A stretch of 8,290 bases of DNA from Syntrophaceae bacterium UBA7544 (GCA_002479215.1 DLME01000268.1:1-8290); one strand, 5' to 3'. Counted from the first letter of the stretch, positions 1-6,477 are shown. Made by a program: numbers and translations. The notes: generated from the letters alone by a model not told the origin.

Positions 1-29
1 ACATGTTTCGGGGGCAGGTCAGTAGCATT

Positions 30-152
30 ATCAAATTTTTATAACAAGGTAGTTACGAAGTTGGAAATGTCTATTGGTAAACTGCTTCCTGAAATCTATG
101 TTTTACATGTTTTTCCGTAAGGTGTGGCTTTTAAACCGTATTAGACAGTAAT
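30..152 (+). repeat. Intergenic element, copy A (divergent)
   Basis: ATCAAATTTTTATA (30-43) stands 55 bases before CTTCCTGAA (85-93), close to the 57 of copy E. AGTTAC (51-56) can pair with GTAAACT (77-83, one bulged A) just before the box, as in D and E. CAGTAAT (146-152) follows, but at +63 instead of +53. It belongs to the 255-base stretch before the first gene, in which I see no coding region. Confidence 0.3.
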
Positions 153-255
153 AGCTCTAGAACAATTGATATTGACAAAGAAACTGTTCGGTTTTTTCAC
201 ATTAGGCGTCTACTATTTTTGTAGTCGAAATATAAAACGAAATGGAGGTAGTAGT

Positions 256-552
256 ATGAAAAAGAGTTATGTTCCAATTATGATGTGTGCAGCAATCGTC
301 GCGTTGTCATTCTTTCTCATTACATGTACCACTACGAAGGCACAGCCCACGATGGCGGGCGAAAAAGCGGCTCATCCCCGGCTGGTCAAAGCCATTGATG
401 CCCTTGAGGATGCCATAGCTTACCTGAGAGCGGCACCTCACGATTTTGGTGGTCACAAGGCAGCAGCCATCGCAGACTGTGAGAGAGCCATCAAACAGCT
501 CAGAGAAGCTCTCAGATATAGAGAAATGCGAGATAGAGAGAAAATGAGATAG
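256..552 (+). CDS. Small exported helical protein of unknown function
   Basis: A 98-residue protein. I chose the ATG at 256 because a GGAGG ribosome binding site (244-248) lies 7 bases before it; the same frame is open further upstream but without such a site. Residues 1-29 form a signal peptide: MKK, a hydrophobic stretch at about 6-22, then a possible lipobox (LITC, Cys24) or a signal peptidase I site after TKA (residue 29). Thr just before the Cys makes the lipoprotein reading uncertain. The mature part, about 70 residues, is Ala-, Arg- and Lys-rich and predicted helical, with a central APHDFGGHKAA stretch (60-70) and an Arg/Glu-rich tail. From memory, a similar DFGGH-containing helical pair occurs in many uncharacterised small secreted proteins; no function is known to me. 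It is closed off by the terminator at 581-608, so it is probably monocistronic. Existence is likely; function is unknown. Confidence 0.8.
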   Translation: MKKSYVPIMMCAAIVALSFFLITCTTTKAQPTMAGEKAAHPRLVKAIDALEDAIAYLRAAPHDFGGHKAAAIADCERAIKQLREALRYREMRDREKMR

Positions 553-580
553 CAACAGAAATAGGAAGACCTTATCATCT

Positions 581-608
581 AAAGGCGGAATAAAATCCGC
601 CTTTTTTT
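581..608 (+). terminator. Rho-independent terminator
   Basis: A perfect 9-bp stem (AAAGGCGGA at 581-589 with TCCGCCTTT at 596-604) closes a six-base ATAAAA loop and runs into a T tract ending at 608. It lies 29 bases after the stop codon of the small exported protein and separates it from the next gene. Confidence 0.92.
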
Positions 609-615
609 GTTACGT

Positions 616-684
616 ATTACTTCCTGTAACAAAGCATACGCCAATTTTGACTGGAATACATTCTTTCAATTAGTAATCAATATT
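616..684 (+). repeat. Intergenic element, copy B
   Basis: Carries CTTCCTGTA (620-628), TTTTGAC at +25 (645-651) and GTAATCAATAT at +53 (673-683). The +53 spacing and all 11 bases of the last box are identical to copy E, and the +25 TTTTGAC is identical to copy D. The 5' part of the element is absent because the terminator of the preceding gene abuts it. Here the first box can also fold as TTAC-TTCCT-GTAA. The copy ends just before a promoter-like TTGACA. Confidence 0.5.
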
Positions 685-687
685 TAT

Positions 688-716
688 TTGACATACAAAA
701 CCGAAATTATTATAGC
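688..716 (+). promoter_or_regulatory. Sigma-70-type promoter for the small membrane protein
   Basis: A consensus -35 hexamer TTGACA (688-693), a 17-base spacer and a partial -10 hexamer TATAGC (711-716, four of six). Transcription would start near 723 and give a leader of about 50 bases before the ATG at 775. Because a terminator lies upstream, a promoter is needed here, which raises confidence. Confidence 0.5.
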
Positions 717-774
717 TCACCCATGAACAAGCAAGGTCTTATCAAAATTGAACGTAAAAGGAGGAATAATAAAA

Positions 775-1089
775 ATGCGTTGGAATCATTACCTTTCTTA
801 CTTTTTCGGCGGTGCCTTTCTCGCTAATGCTATCCCGCATTTTGTAAGCGGCGTTATGGGGCACCCATTCCAAAGCCCATTTGCCTCCCCGCCGGGCCAA
901 GGGCTGTCTTCCGCAACGGTGAACGTATTGTGGGGCGCCTTCAACCTCATTATAGGCTACTTACTCGTGTGCCGCGTCGGAACCTTCGAGCTACGCCGGA
1001 CGAAGCATGTAATTGTTGCGGGATTGGGTGCATTGCTAATGGCAGTGATGTTGTCCCGTGCGTTTGGGCGGTTCTACGGGGGTATCTAA
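775..1089 (+). CDS. Small three-helix membrane protein of unknown function
   Basis: A 104-residue protein. The ATG at 775 is preferred because AAGGAGGA (758-765) is placed correctly before it; an in-frame ATG at 748 would put this site inside the gene. Hydrophobic segments at about 7-27, 48-66 and 78-95 suggest three transmembrane helices with no signal peptide cleavage site. Conserved-looking stretches are NAIPHF (18-23), GHPFQSPFA (29-37) and SSATVNVLWGAFN (45-57), with a basic FELRRTKH segment (71-78) between helices 2 and 3. From memory, proteins with this FGGAFLANAIPHF/PFQSPFA layout are widespread and annotated only as hypothetical membrane proteins. There is no sequence reason to tie it to the Tat or respiratory genes beyond being near them on the same strand. 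The frame is well supported; the function is unknown. Confidence 0.82.
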   Translation: MRWNHYLSYFFGGAFLANAIPHFVSGVMGHPFQSPFASPPGQGLSSATVNVLWGAFNLIIGYLLVCRVGTFELRRTKHVIVAGLGALLMAVMLSRAFGRFYGGI

Positions 1090-1155
1090 GAGAATCTTTT
1101 CGATTAAAAAGCTTTAGCTATACTTGCAATATTTTCCAGTTGAATTTTTTTAAGT

Positions 1156-1212
1156 CTTCCTATTTTGCGACAGGGCATTCTTTGAGAATAATTATGATAA
1201 TAATTGGTAATG
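1156..1212 (+). repeat. Intergenic element, copy C (degenerate)
   Basis: Has CTTCCTATT (1156-1164), TTTGAGA at +25 (1181-1187) and GGTAAT with its GTAAT at +51 (1207-1211). Spacing is within two bases of copies B and E, but base identity outside the boxes is low and no upstream hairpin is clear. It lies in the 230-base gap before tatA, which holds no gene that I can support. Confidence 0.3.
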
Positions 1213-1257
1213 GGTATCTTTCAATTTAAATCCTGTTTTAATACCATAATATTTCTA

Positions 1258-1285
1258 TTGCCCTGCCCTGTAAAAGTGCTATATA
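1258..1285 (+). promoter_or_regulatory. Possible extended -10 promoter for tatA
   Basis: TTGCCC (1258-1263), a 16-base spacer and TATATA (1280-1285) preceded by TGC, an extended -10 arrangement. Transcription would begin near 1292, about 28 bases before the tatA ATG. The GTGCTAT core (1276-1282) recurs in front of the gene at 6567. Weak matches at both hexamers keep confidence low. Confidence 0.35.
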
Positions 1286-1319
1286 GAAAAGACGAAGTTG
1301 AGAAATGGAGGTGAACCCA

Positions 1320-1520
1320 ATGTTTGAAGGTCTCTTACGGCCGATGCACCTTTTGGTGATACTGGTTATCGTTCTGATTATTTTTGGTCCGGGTAAGCTC
1401 CCTGAATTAGGAAGCTCTATCGGCAAGGCTATAAGGGGTTTCAAAAAGGCTATAACTGAACCGGACGAGAAATCAGAAAATATCTCAGAAGTAAAAAAGA
1501 TCGAAGAAAAGAAAGAATAA
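1320..1520 (+). CDS. tatA: Sec-independent protein translocase subunit TatA
   Basis: A 66-residue TatA/TatE-family protein of the inner membrane, which forms the variable-size channel that exports folded proteins with twin-arginine signals. I start it at the ATG at 1320 because GGAGGT (1307-1312) precedes it by 7 bases; the in-frame ATG at 1305 overlaps that ribosome binding site. One hydrophobic helix (about 9-22) is followed by the family hinge [10 protein letters not shown] (22-31), an amphipathic helix (32-44, [13 protein letters not shown]) and a short charged Lys/Glu tail. This is the normal order and a normal short length. No tatB or tatC is adjacent, so it must work with subunits encoded elsewhere. 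The next gene downstream encodes a Tat substrate, 296 bases away, which suggests an accessory TatA kept beside its cargo. It could equally be the main genomic TatA. TatA rather than TatB: no Glu near residue 8 and a short tail. Confidence 0.93.
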   Translation: MFEGLLRPMHLLVILVIVLIIFGPGKLPELGSSIGKAIRGFKKAITEPDEKSENISEVKKIEEKKE

Positions 1521-1537
1521 AAAAACACCAGAATTTA

Positions 1538-1668
1538 CAAATCAAAATATTTTACTCGCAATATCTGCAGGCTTATAGGTGGCAACGATAGCACCTGCAC
1601 TTCTTCCTGTAGCACGCAGTTGCTAACTTTTGACAAAGATAGCACATATTACGATCAGTAATAATTAC
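1538..1668 (+). repeat. Intergenic element, copy D (full length)
   Basis: Clearly homologous to copy E. Shared features in order: ACAAATC next to an exact ATCAAAATATTTTA (1541-1554), CTGC-G-CTT-TAG 24 bases on, then an exact 16-base match GCACTTCTTCCTGTAG (1597-1612). After these come TTTTGAC (1628-1634), a CACATATTACGA segment and GTAAT (1658-1662, +55). A hairpin of TGCAGG (1566-1571) with CCTGCA (1594-1599) ends immediately before the CTTCTTCCTG box. It occupies most of the gap between tatA and the flavoprotein gene. Confidence 0.65.
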
Positions 1669-1670
1669 AA

Positions 1671-1685
1671 ATCGCCACAGGCGAT
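1671..1685. other. Short strong hairpin in the flavoprotein leader region
   Basis: ATCGCC (1671-1676) and GGCGAT (1680-1685) form a perfect 6-bp stem with a three-base ACA loop. No T tract follows on either strand, so it is not an intrinsic terminator. It lies just downstream of copy D and 132 bases before the flavoprotein start. It could be part of the leader fold or an operator. Confidence 0.4.
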
Positions 1686-1816
1686 AAACATAAGCACCAT
1701 ATTGAAGTAAAACCACAAAAGAGAGAATGAAAAAAGACAAGATACCCTTTTAGTCGAGGTGGGGATGTTCTCCCTGTGACCTTCAATCAATTGTAACACA
1801 CAAAGGAGGTAATATT

Positions 1817-3376
1817 ATGACAGACGAAAAGGTTAAAAGTCAAAGCATAACACCAATCAGTCGTCGTTCTGTTCTAAAAGGAGCCGTCGCCTTGGGAGCA
1901 GTGGCCGTGAGCGGGGGATTAGCACTCAATTTGGCTTCCCCGGGATCGGCGGAAGCTGCCCTGAAAAAAATGCCCCGTAAATGGGACGAGACCCTAGATG
2001 TGGTCATCATCGGTTCCGGTTTTACAGGGCTGTCCGCGGCGGCGGAGTCTGCTGGAGCCGGGATTGAAACGGTTATTCTGGAAAAAATGCCGGTTTACGG
2101 CGGGAATTCGATTATCAACGGCGGCGAATACAATTCCTGGGATGATGAATTCCACTTACGCCAGAAATTGAATCTGGGAGACGATAGTGTCGATCTGCAC
2201 GAAAAAGATACTTTAAAGGGTGGTGATTTCTACGGTTTTCCGGAACTTGTTGATATATTTGTCAAGGGGGCAACCCCTTCTCTTAACTGGATGATCGACA
2301 ACGGAGGATTGAAATTAAGGGAAGTCCTGAACCGAACCGGCGGCCATTCCGCCTATCGAACCCACACCTGTGTCGAGGGGGTAGGTCGGTGCTATACGGA
2401 AGCCCTGAAAAAGATCGCCGAAGGCCGTGGTGCAAAAATTCGTCTCAACACAGAAGTTACCTGGATCTGGAGAAAGGATGCCGACCTGAAGAGTCCTGTT
2501 GAGGGCGTGGAGATAATGACTGGCGGGAAAACAAAAAACATTAAGATCCGTAAGGCACTGATCCTGGCTTCCGGCGGATTCAGCCGAAACAAAGAGATGC
2601 GGCAGTCTTTCAACCCGAGTATTGTACCGGAATTTAATTGCACTAACCATCCTGGCGCAACGGGAGAAATGATTCGTTATGCCCAGGCTGTCGGCGCGGA
2701 CGCCCTGCAGCTTGCATTTATTCAGCTTTACCCCTATGCGGAACCCGAAAAAGGACTCTTGGATACGCCGGCTGTCTATCCCTTCCGGGGACCGGGTTTT
2801 GGCATCGTATACGTGAACAAACTTGGCAAACGTTTTGTCAATGAAATGGAGCGTCGCGATGTCGTTTCTACGGCCCAGATCAAGACCGGGCTAAAACCGA
2901 CGTATTCCATCTTCAATGAGGCCATGATTCCCAAAATGGGGACAAAAGAGGAAGTGGAAAGAGGGATGGCCAGAGGTCGCTTCATCAAGGCCGATACGAT
3001 TGCGGAACTGGCCGGGAAATTGAGCATTCCCGCGAACACACTTGAGGAAACCATCAAAAACCACAACACTTATATGAAGGAAGGCAAGGATCCTGATTTT
3101 GGCCGCCAGTTTACGAAGGTCATGATTCCCTTAGAGGAAGGACCCTTCTATGCGATCGCCCAGTGGCCTGCGGTGCATCACACGATGGGCGGACTCCGCA
3201 TCAACAAGGATACACAGGTTATTGATATTTGGGGTAAGCCCATCCCCCGTCTCTATGCGGCAGGGGAAGGCACGGGTGGGATACACGGTTCGAATCGGCT
3301 GGGCGGCAACGCCACACCGAGCTGCATTGTCTATGGGCGGATTGCCGGAACCAATGCGGCAAAGGAAACAATCTGA
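1817..3376 (+). CDS. Tat-exported FAD-dependent reductase, fumarate reductase/flavocytochrome c superfamily
   Basis: A 519-residue periplasmic flavoprotein; AAAGGAGGT (1802-1810) fixes the start. A Tat signal carries SRRSVLK (15-21), a hydrophobic stretch (22-40) and an AEA cleavage site (45-47). The FAD-binding Rossmann motif is GSGFTG (66-71), with an acidic strand end VILEK (86-90) and YGGNS (94-98). Fumarate reductase-type motifs follow: NHPGATGE (277-284), GKRFVNE (337-343) with RRD (346-348), AVHHTMGG (452-459) and GSNRLGGNA (491-499). By alignment from memory with Shewanella Fcc3, Arg347, His455 and Arg494 match the catalytic/substrate residues Arg402, His504 and Arg544. The pocket His365 (QAHPT) is Tyr305 here (QLYPY). 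There is no CXXCH, so electrons must come from a separate cytochrome, as in the methacrylate reductase and Wolinella FccA systems; the next gene is an obvious candidate. Superfamily is certain, substrate unknown; other 2-enoate acceptors such as methacrylate, urocanate or cinnamate-like acids are possible. Confidence 0.93.
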   Translation: MTDEKVKSQSITPISRRSVLKGAVALGAVAVSGGLALNLASPGSAEAALKKMPRKWDETLDVVIIGSGFTGLSAAAESAGAGIETVILEKMPVYGGNSIINGGEYNSWDDEFHLRQKLNLGDDSVDLHEKDTLKGGDFYGFPELVDIFVKGATPSLNWMIDNGGLKLREVLNRTGGHSAYRTHTCVEGVGRCYTEALKKIAEGRGAKIRLNTEVTWIWRKDADLKSPVEGVEIMTGGKTKNIKIRKALILASGGFSRNKEMRQSFNPSIVPEFNCTNHPGATGEMIRYAQAVGADALQLAFIQLYPYAEPEKGLLDTPAVYPFRGPGFGIVYVNKLGKRFVNEMERRDVVSTAQIKTGLKPTYSIFNEAMIPKMGTKEEVERGMARGRFIKADTIAELAGKLSIPANTLEETIKNHNTYMKEGKDPDFGRQFTKVMIPLEEGPFYAIAQWPAVHHTMGGLRINKDTQVIDIWGKPIPRLYAAGEGTGGIHGSNRLGGNATPSCIVYGRIAGTNAAKETI

Positions 3377-3388
3377 TAACATGGTTTT

Positions 3389-3420
3389 TAGGGGGCGGCG
3401 CTGGTGATGCGCCGCCCCTA
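3389..3420. repeat. GC-rich palindromic hairpin (REP-like)
   Basis: GGGGCGGCGC (3392-3401) and GCGCCGCCCC (3409-3418) form a perfect 10-bp stem with a seven-base loop. The TA on each side extends the symmetry around one extra G. It begins 12 bases after the flavoprotein stop codon. No T tract follows on either strand, so it is not a standard intrinsic terminator. It could be an mRNA-stabilising 3' structure, a weak attenuator between two genes, or one copy of a dispersed palindrome. Confidence 0.6.
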
Positions 3421-3510
3421 CGGTACTTGTGAATATCCAGGATAGATGCTGCTCTTTCGAAATGGGAAGGATGCCAACTGCAGCATACCAACCAGTTGCT
3501 GAAGATATAT

Positions 3511-3539
3511 TTGATTAGTGTGGGGCTCATCCATACAAA
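3511..3539 (+). promoter_or_regulatory. Weak candidate promoter before the cytochrome gene
   Basis: TTGATT (3511-3516), a 17-base spacer and TACAAA (3534-3539), each matching consensus at four of six positions. It would start transcription about 100 bases before the cytochrome start. Read-through from the flavoprotein gene past the hairpin at 3389-3420 is an equally good explanation for expression. Confidence 0.2.
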
Positions 3540-3645
3540 TTTGTCGATATTTTGACGTGCAAAGGGTAAAAGACCAGGGACCGCAAAGTTCCCTATGACC
3601 GCTATCCCTGTGAATCATGCAGGACAACACTTAAGAGGTGGCACA

Positions 3646-6060
3646 ATGGGCATGAAACGGTATTCTCAGCGAAGGCCAATCACGATCCTATTCTCTCTTA
3701 TCACAATCTCGTTCATCACTGTGTTTTTGTACTGCACCGTAGCGGGAGCAGACACCGGTGCTCCGAAGCGCCTGGCAACGGCGCAGCAGGGTGATTGTGC
3801 AGCATGCCATACCGACAAGGTTCTCCCAGAAAACCATACGGGCACAAAGGGCATGGTGCTAAAGGACTGCACAGCCTGCCACGACAAGGACGAGATTTCC
3901 CTGAAGTCAAAAATGCCCACGAGTCATGTGCACATGCTCTCGGGCATTTTGTGCCAGACCTGCCACGGCAAGAAGGCTCCTTTCGAGAAGGTGGACTACA
4001 AGAACTGCATCACCTGCCACAGTACAGACGTTCTTGCAAAAGTGCCGGCCAGAGGAGTTTTCTTACCTAATCCGCACAACTCACACTACGGAATGGATGT
4101 GGACTGCTCGCTATGTCATTTCCAGCACAATAAGTCCGAATTCATGTGCGCACAATGTCATGACTTCAAAAATGTGACACCTTCTCCGCTCCTACCCTTG
4201 AGCTTCCTGTCTAAGTCGACGGAAGAAAAAACGGTGGAGGCTTCCGAAAAAGTCCCTGAAGAGAAACCACCCGCGGCTCCCGTTGTCCACGCGTCGGTGC
4301 CTTCGGCCACAGACTGTACCTCGTGCCACTCCGATCTCAAGTTCGGGAAACGCTTTGGCCAAACGCCTCACGGGAAGTTGAATTGTACGATCTGCCATAG
4401 CGGCATAACCGACCTCACGCGGCACACGAATAAAGAGCAGAAGCCGAAGCTCACCGCCTGCTATGTCTGCCACAGCGACGTCAATGAGACGTACGCAAAG
4501 AGCTACCACGCTGTTGTAGCAAAGATCACCTGTCTGAACTGCCACGTAGATATTCATCCTACTCGGGCTGTCCACGCGATCAAAGATAAAGTAACAGATA
4601 TTCAAATCTGCACCGGATGCCACGGGGATCAAGACAGATACGTCAAGAACGGCCATCCGGCCAGAATCCTTGCCGGGAATAAGGATGCCGCTTCATGCAG
4701 CGACTGCCATGGCGTTCACAATACTCCCGTCTTTGCCATGACAGATGCGGGTATCGCCGCTAAGAGATCTTATTATACGAACCTCTGCGTTTCATGCCAC
4801 CGCGAAGGCGGCGTAGCGGGAAAGTATGGCGTTTTCCCCATGGCGGTCAAAACATACGGGGAAACCTATCATGGCAAGGTCAGGCAACTCGGGCACTTTG
4901 AAAAAGTCGCGGGATGTCCCGACTGCCACACCGGCCACAACATACTGCCACCGGGCAATCCTGCGTCTGTGTTGAACCCACAAGCACTGGTAAAAACATG
5001 CGGGAAATGCCATCACCGTTTTACTTCGCGATTCGTATCGTATATGCCACATCCTGATCCTGATAATCCGAAGCAATTCCTCCCGCTATATCTGACAAAG
5101 AAATTCATGATTGCGCTTCTAGCCGCTGTGTTCGGCTTCTTCTGGATTCATGTCCTGCTTTGGTGGCGAAAAGCATATGCCGAAAAGAGATGCCTCGTCA
5201 GGGGAGGTGGTCCTGAACCGCCAGCAGAGGAAAGCCTACAATATGTCAGAAGATTCTCCATGCACGAGCGGGTCATGCACGTTGTGCTTATCCTTTCTTT
5301 CTTCGGGCTCGTCGTTTCGGGATTCCCGCTCAAATATCCTGACAGCTTCTGGGCGCGGGCGTTCATGGCTGTGTTCGGAGGTATTCAGAACGCGGGGATA
5401 ACTCACCGCACCAGCGCGGCAATCATGTGGCTCTTGTTCCTGTACACCTGCTGGCTTTTACTCAAGTTCTTGTTTCCCGGCTTCAGAGTCAAAGGATGGG
5501 TGGGTAGGCTCTTTGGCCCCGACTCTTTCTTCCCGCGCGTCAAAGACTTTCAGGATTGCTGGGGCATGTTCAAGTGGTTTTTCAATCGTGGAGAAAGACG
5601 GCGTTTCGATCGGTGGACCTATTGGGAGAAGTTCGATTTCATGGCGGTCTTTTGGGGCATGCTCATAATAGGACTCTCCGGTGTAATTATGTCAATGCCG
5701 GAGCTATCATCGCATTTCATGCCCGGCTGGATAATTAATATCGTGTATCTGGCCCATTCCGAAGAGGCGCTACTGGCAGCTGTTTTCATTTTCACTATTC
5801 ACTTCTTCAACAACCACTTGGTACCGGACAAATTCCCCCTGGAGAGGAACATCTTTACCGGAAGTTATACCCTAGATGCACTCAAGAGAGAGCGGCCTGA
5901 GGAGTATGAACGCGTCCTCAAGGAAAACCGACTGAAGGAGATCAAGTGCAAAAGCCCCGGCACAGCCGTCCGGCTCTTTGCAGGGATCTTTGGGATCGCC
6001 AGCGTCCTGGTCGGCCTGACGCTGACCGTTCTTATTTTCTGGGCAGTGTTCACAAGATGA
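3646..6060 (+). CDS. Membrane multihaem cytochrome c fused to a b-type cytochrome (CbcL-like, 15 c-haem motifs)
   Basis: An 804-residue protein. I start at the ATG at 3646 because AGAGGTG (3634-3640) precedes it; the in-frame ATG at 3595 lacks such a site. Residues 14-35 are a signal/anchor helix. Fifteen CXXCH motifs begin at residues 51, 75, 103, 121, 154, 168, then 224, 247, 272, 296, 322, 351, 381, 424 and 452. A Pro/Glu/Lys linker (about 189-215) separates the first six from the last nine. After residue 485 come about six hydrophobic helices (486-507, 544-561, 589-609, 666-686, 695-720, 775-801). Candidate b-haem ligands are His540/His545, His587 (THR), His704 (AHSEE) and His719, a pattern like hydrogenase/formate dehydrogenase b subunits. 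Nine c-haems plus a b-type domain is the layout I recall for Geobacter CbcL, a menaquinol oxidase; the N-terminal hexahaem part is extra. Likely role: moving electrons from quinol to periplasmic acceptors, plausibly the flavoprotein encoded just upstream. Confidence 0.93.
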   Translation: MGMKRYSQRRPITILFSLITISFITVFLYCTVAGADTGAPKRLATAQQGDCAACHTDKVLPENHTGTKGMVLKDCTACHDKDEISLKSKMPTSHVHMLSGILCQTCHGKKAPFEKVDYKNCITCHSTDVLAKVPARGVFLPNPHNSHYGMDVDCSLCHFQHNKSEFMCAQCHDFKNVTPSPLLPLSFLSKSTEEKTVEASEKVPEEKPPAAPVVHASVPSATDCTSCHSDLKFGKRFGQTPHGKLNCTICHSGITDLTRHTNKEQKPKLTACYVCHSDVNETYAKSYHAVVAKITCLNCHVDIHPTRAVHAIKDKVTDIQICTGCHGDQDRYVKNGHPARILAGNKDAASCSDCHGVHNTPVFAMTDAGIAAKRSYYTNLCVSCHREGGVAGKYGVFPMAVKTYGETYHGKVRQLGHFEKVAGCPDCHTGHNILPPGNPASVLNPQALVKTCGKCHHRFTSRFVSYMPHPDPDNPKQFLPLYLTKKFMIALLAAVFGFFWIHVLLWWRKAYAEKRCLVRGGGPEPPAEESLQYVRRFSMHERVMHVVLILSFFGLVVSGFPLKYPDSFWARAFMAVFGGIQNAGITHRTSAAIMWLLFLYTCWLLLKFLFPGFRVKGWVGRLFGPDSFFPRVKDFQDCWGMFKWFFNRGERRRFDRWTYWEKFDFMAVFWGMLIIGLSGVIMSMPELSSHFMPGWIINIVYLAHSEEALLAAVFIFTIHFFNNHLVPDKFPLERNIFTGSYTLDALKRERPEEYERVLKENRLKEIKCKSPGTAVRLFAGIFGIASVLVGLTLTVLIFWAVFTR

Positions 6061-6350
6061 ATAATGTGCGGCAGATCCCATTTCAGTATTGATTGCATTG
6101 TTGCCAGTCTGTGTTCGGCGGGGGTGGATTCCAGGTATGATTTTAGCCTTTTATCGGGTGATTTCTTGGTAGGTAGTTACTCCTTTTGTTGCGTTGGCAG
6201 TTATATATGAGTTTTATATACGGGAAAGACTATGAATAACGAATTGGTAAAGATTGGTAATTGGGACTGCTCATTCGTTAGCTACGCTTTCAGGCAATTT
6301 ATTACATTACTCTTCGCTCCGCTACGAGTTCAGGTCAATTATTTCGAACA
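6061..6350. other. Non-coding stretch with imperfect tandem repeats
   Basis: First part of the 506-base gap after the cytochrome gene. No convincing gene or terminator is seen. ATTGGTAA occurs twice 10 bases apart (6243-6250 and 6253-6260). A second imperfect repeat has a 40-base period: GCTACGCTTTCAGGCAATT (6281-6299) resembles GCTACGAGTTCAGGTCAATT (6321-6340). The remainder of the gap is copy E (6351-6477) and the leader of the next gene. Confidence 0.4.
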
Positions 6351-6477
6351 CAAATCATCAAAATATTTTATCCATTATGACTGCTGACTTGTAGATGTAG
6401 TTAGTAAGCACTTCTTCCTGTAGTCCACACATTGTCGTCTTAGAGAAATATTCAACATTACGAACGGTAATCAATAT
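6351..6477 (+). repeat. Intergenic element, copy E (full length)
   Basis: The best-formed copy. ATCAAAATATTTTA (6357-6370) and GCACTTCTTCCTGTAG (6408-6423) are exact matches to copy D, and GTAATCAATAT (6467-6477) is an exact match to copy B at the same +53 distance from CTTCCTGTA (6414-6422). A hairpin of TGCTGACT (6382-6389) with AGTAAGCA (6403-6410) has seven pairs and one G-A mismatch. It ends directly before CTTCTTCCTG, as in copy D, but with different bases. A CAACATTACGA segment precedes the last box. Confidence 0.7.

Noticed and set aside
172..205. TTGACA at 172-177 as a promoter for the first gene.
   Set aside because: No acceptable -10 hexamer is found 16-18 bases downstream.
1183..1212. 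Fur-box-like AT-rich stretch (GATAATAATT region) before tatA.
   Set aside because: Matches to the GATAAT repeats are partial and expected in such AT-rich sequence; part of it is explained as element copy C.
930..1229. 99-codon + strand frame overlapping the small membrane protein gene.
   Set aside because: It is a different frame of a better-supported gene, has no ribosome binding site, and its second half is low-complexity intergenic translation.
1630..1665. TTGACA inside copy D as a promoter for the flavoprotein gene.
   Set aside because: The nearest -10-like sequence (AATAAT, 1660-1665) is 24 bases away, too far; the TTTTGAC belongs to the element pattern.
1538..1668. Cyclic di-GMP riboswitch (GEMM-I type), considered because a PilZ gene and a multihaem cytochrome are nearby.
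   Set aside because: The conserved GEMM strings around GGCAAACC and GGGACGCAAAGCC are not present in any copy.
4192..4656. 154-codon minus-strand frame inside the cytochrome gene.
   Set aside because: Antisense shadow of a gene whose 15 CXXCH motifs prove the + frame. The same holds for the other minus-strand frames across 2315-5366.
6232..6387. 51-codon + strand frame in the long gap (ATG at 6232).
   Set aside because: Only a poor ribosome binding site, its middle is the imperfect 40-base repeat, and its end runs into copy E. Best explained as a chance frame in repeated non-coding DNA.
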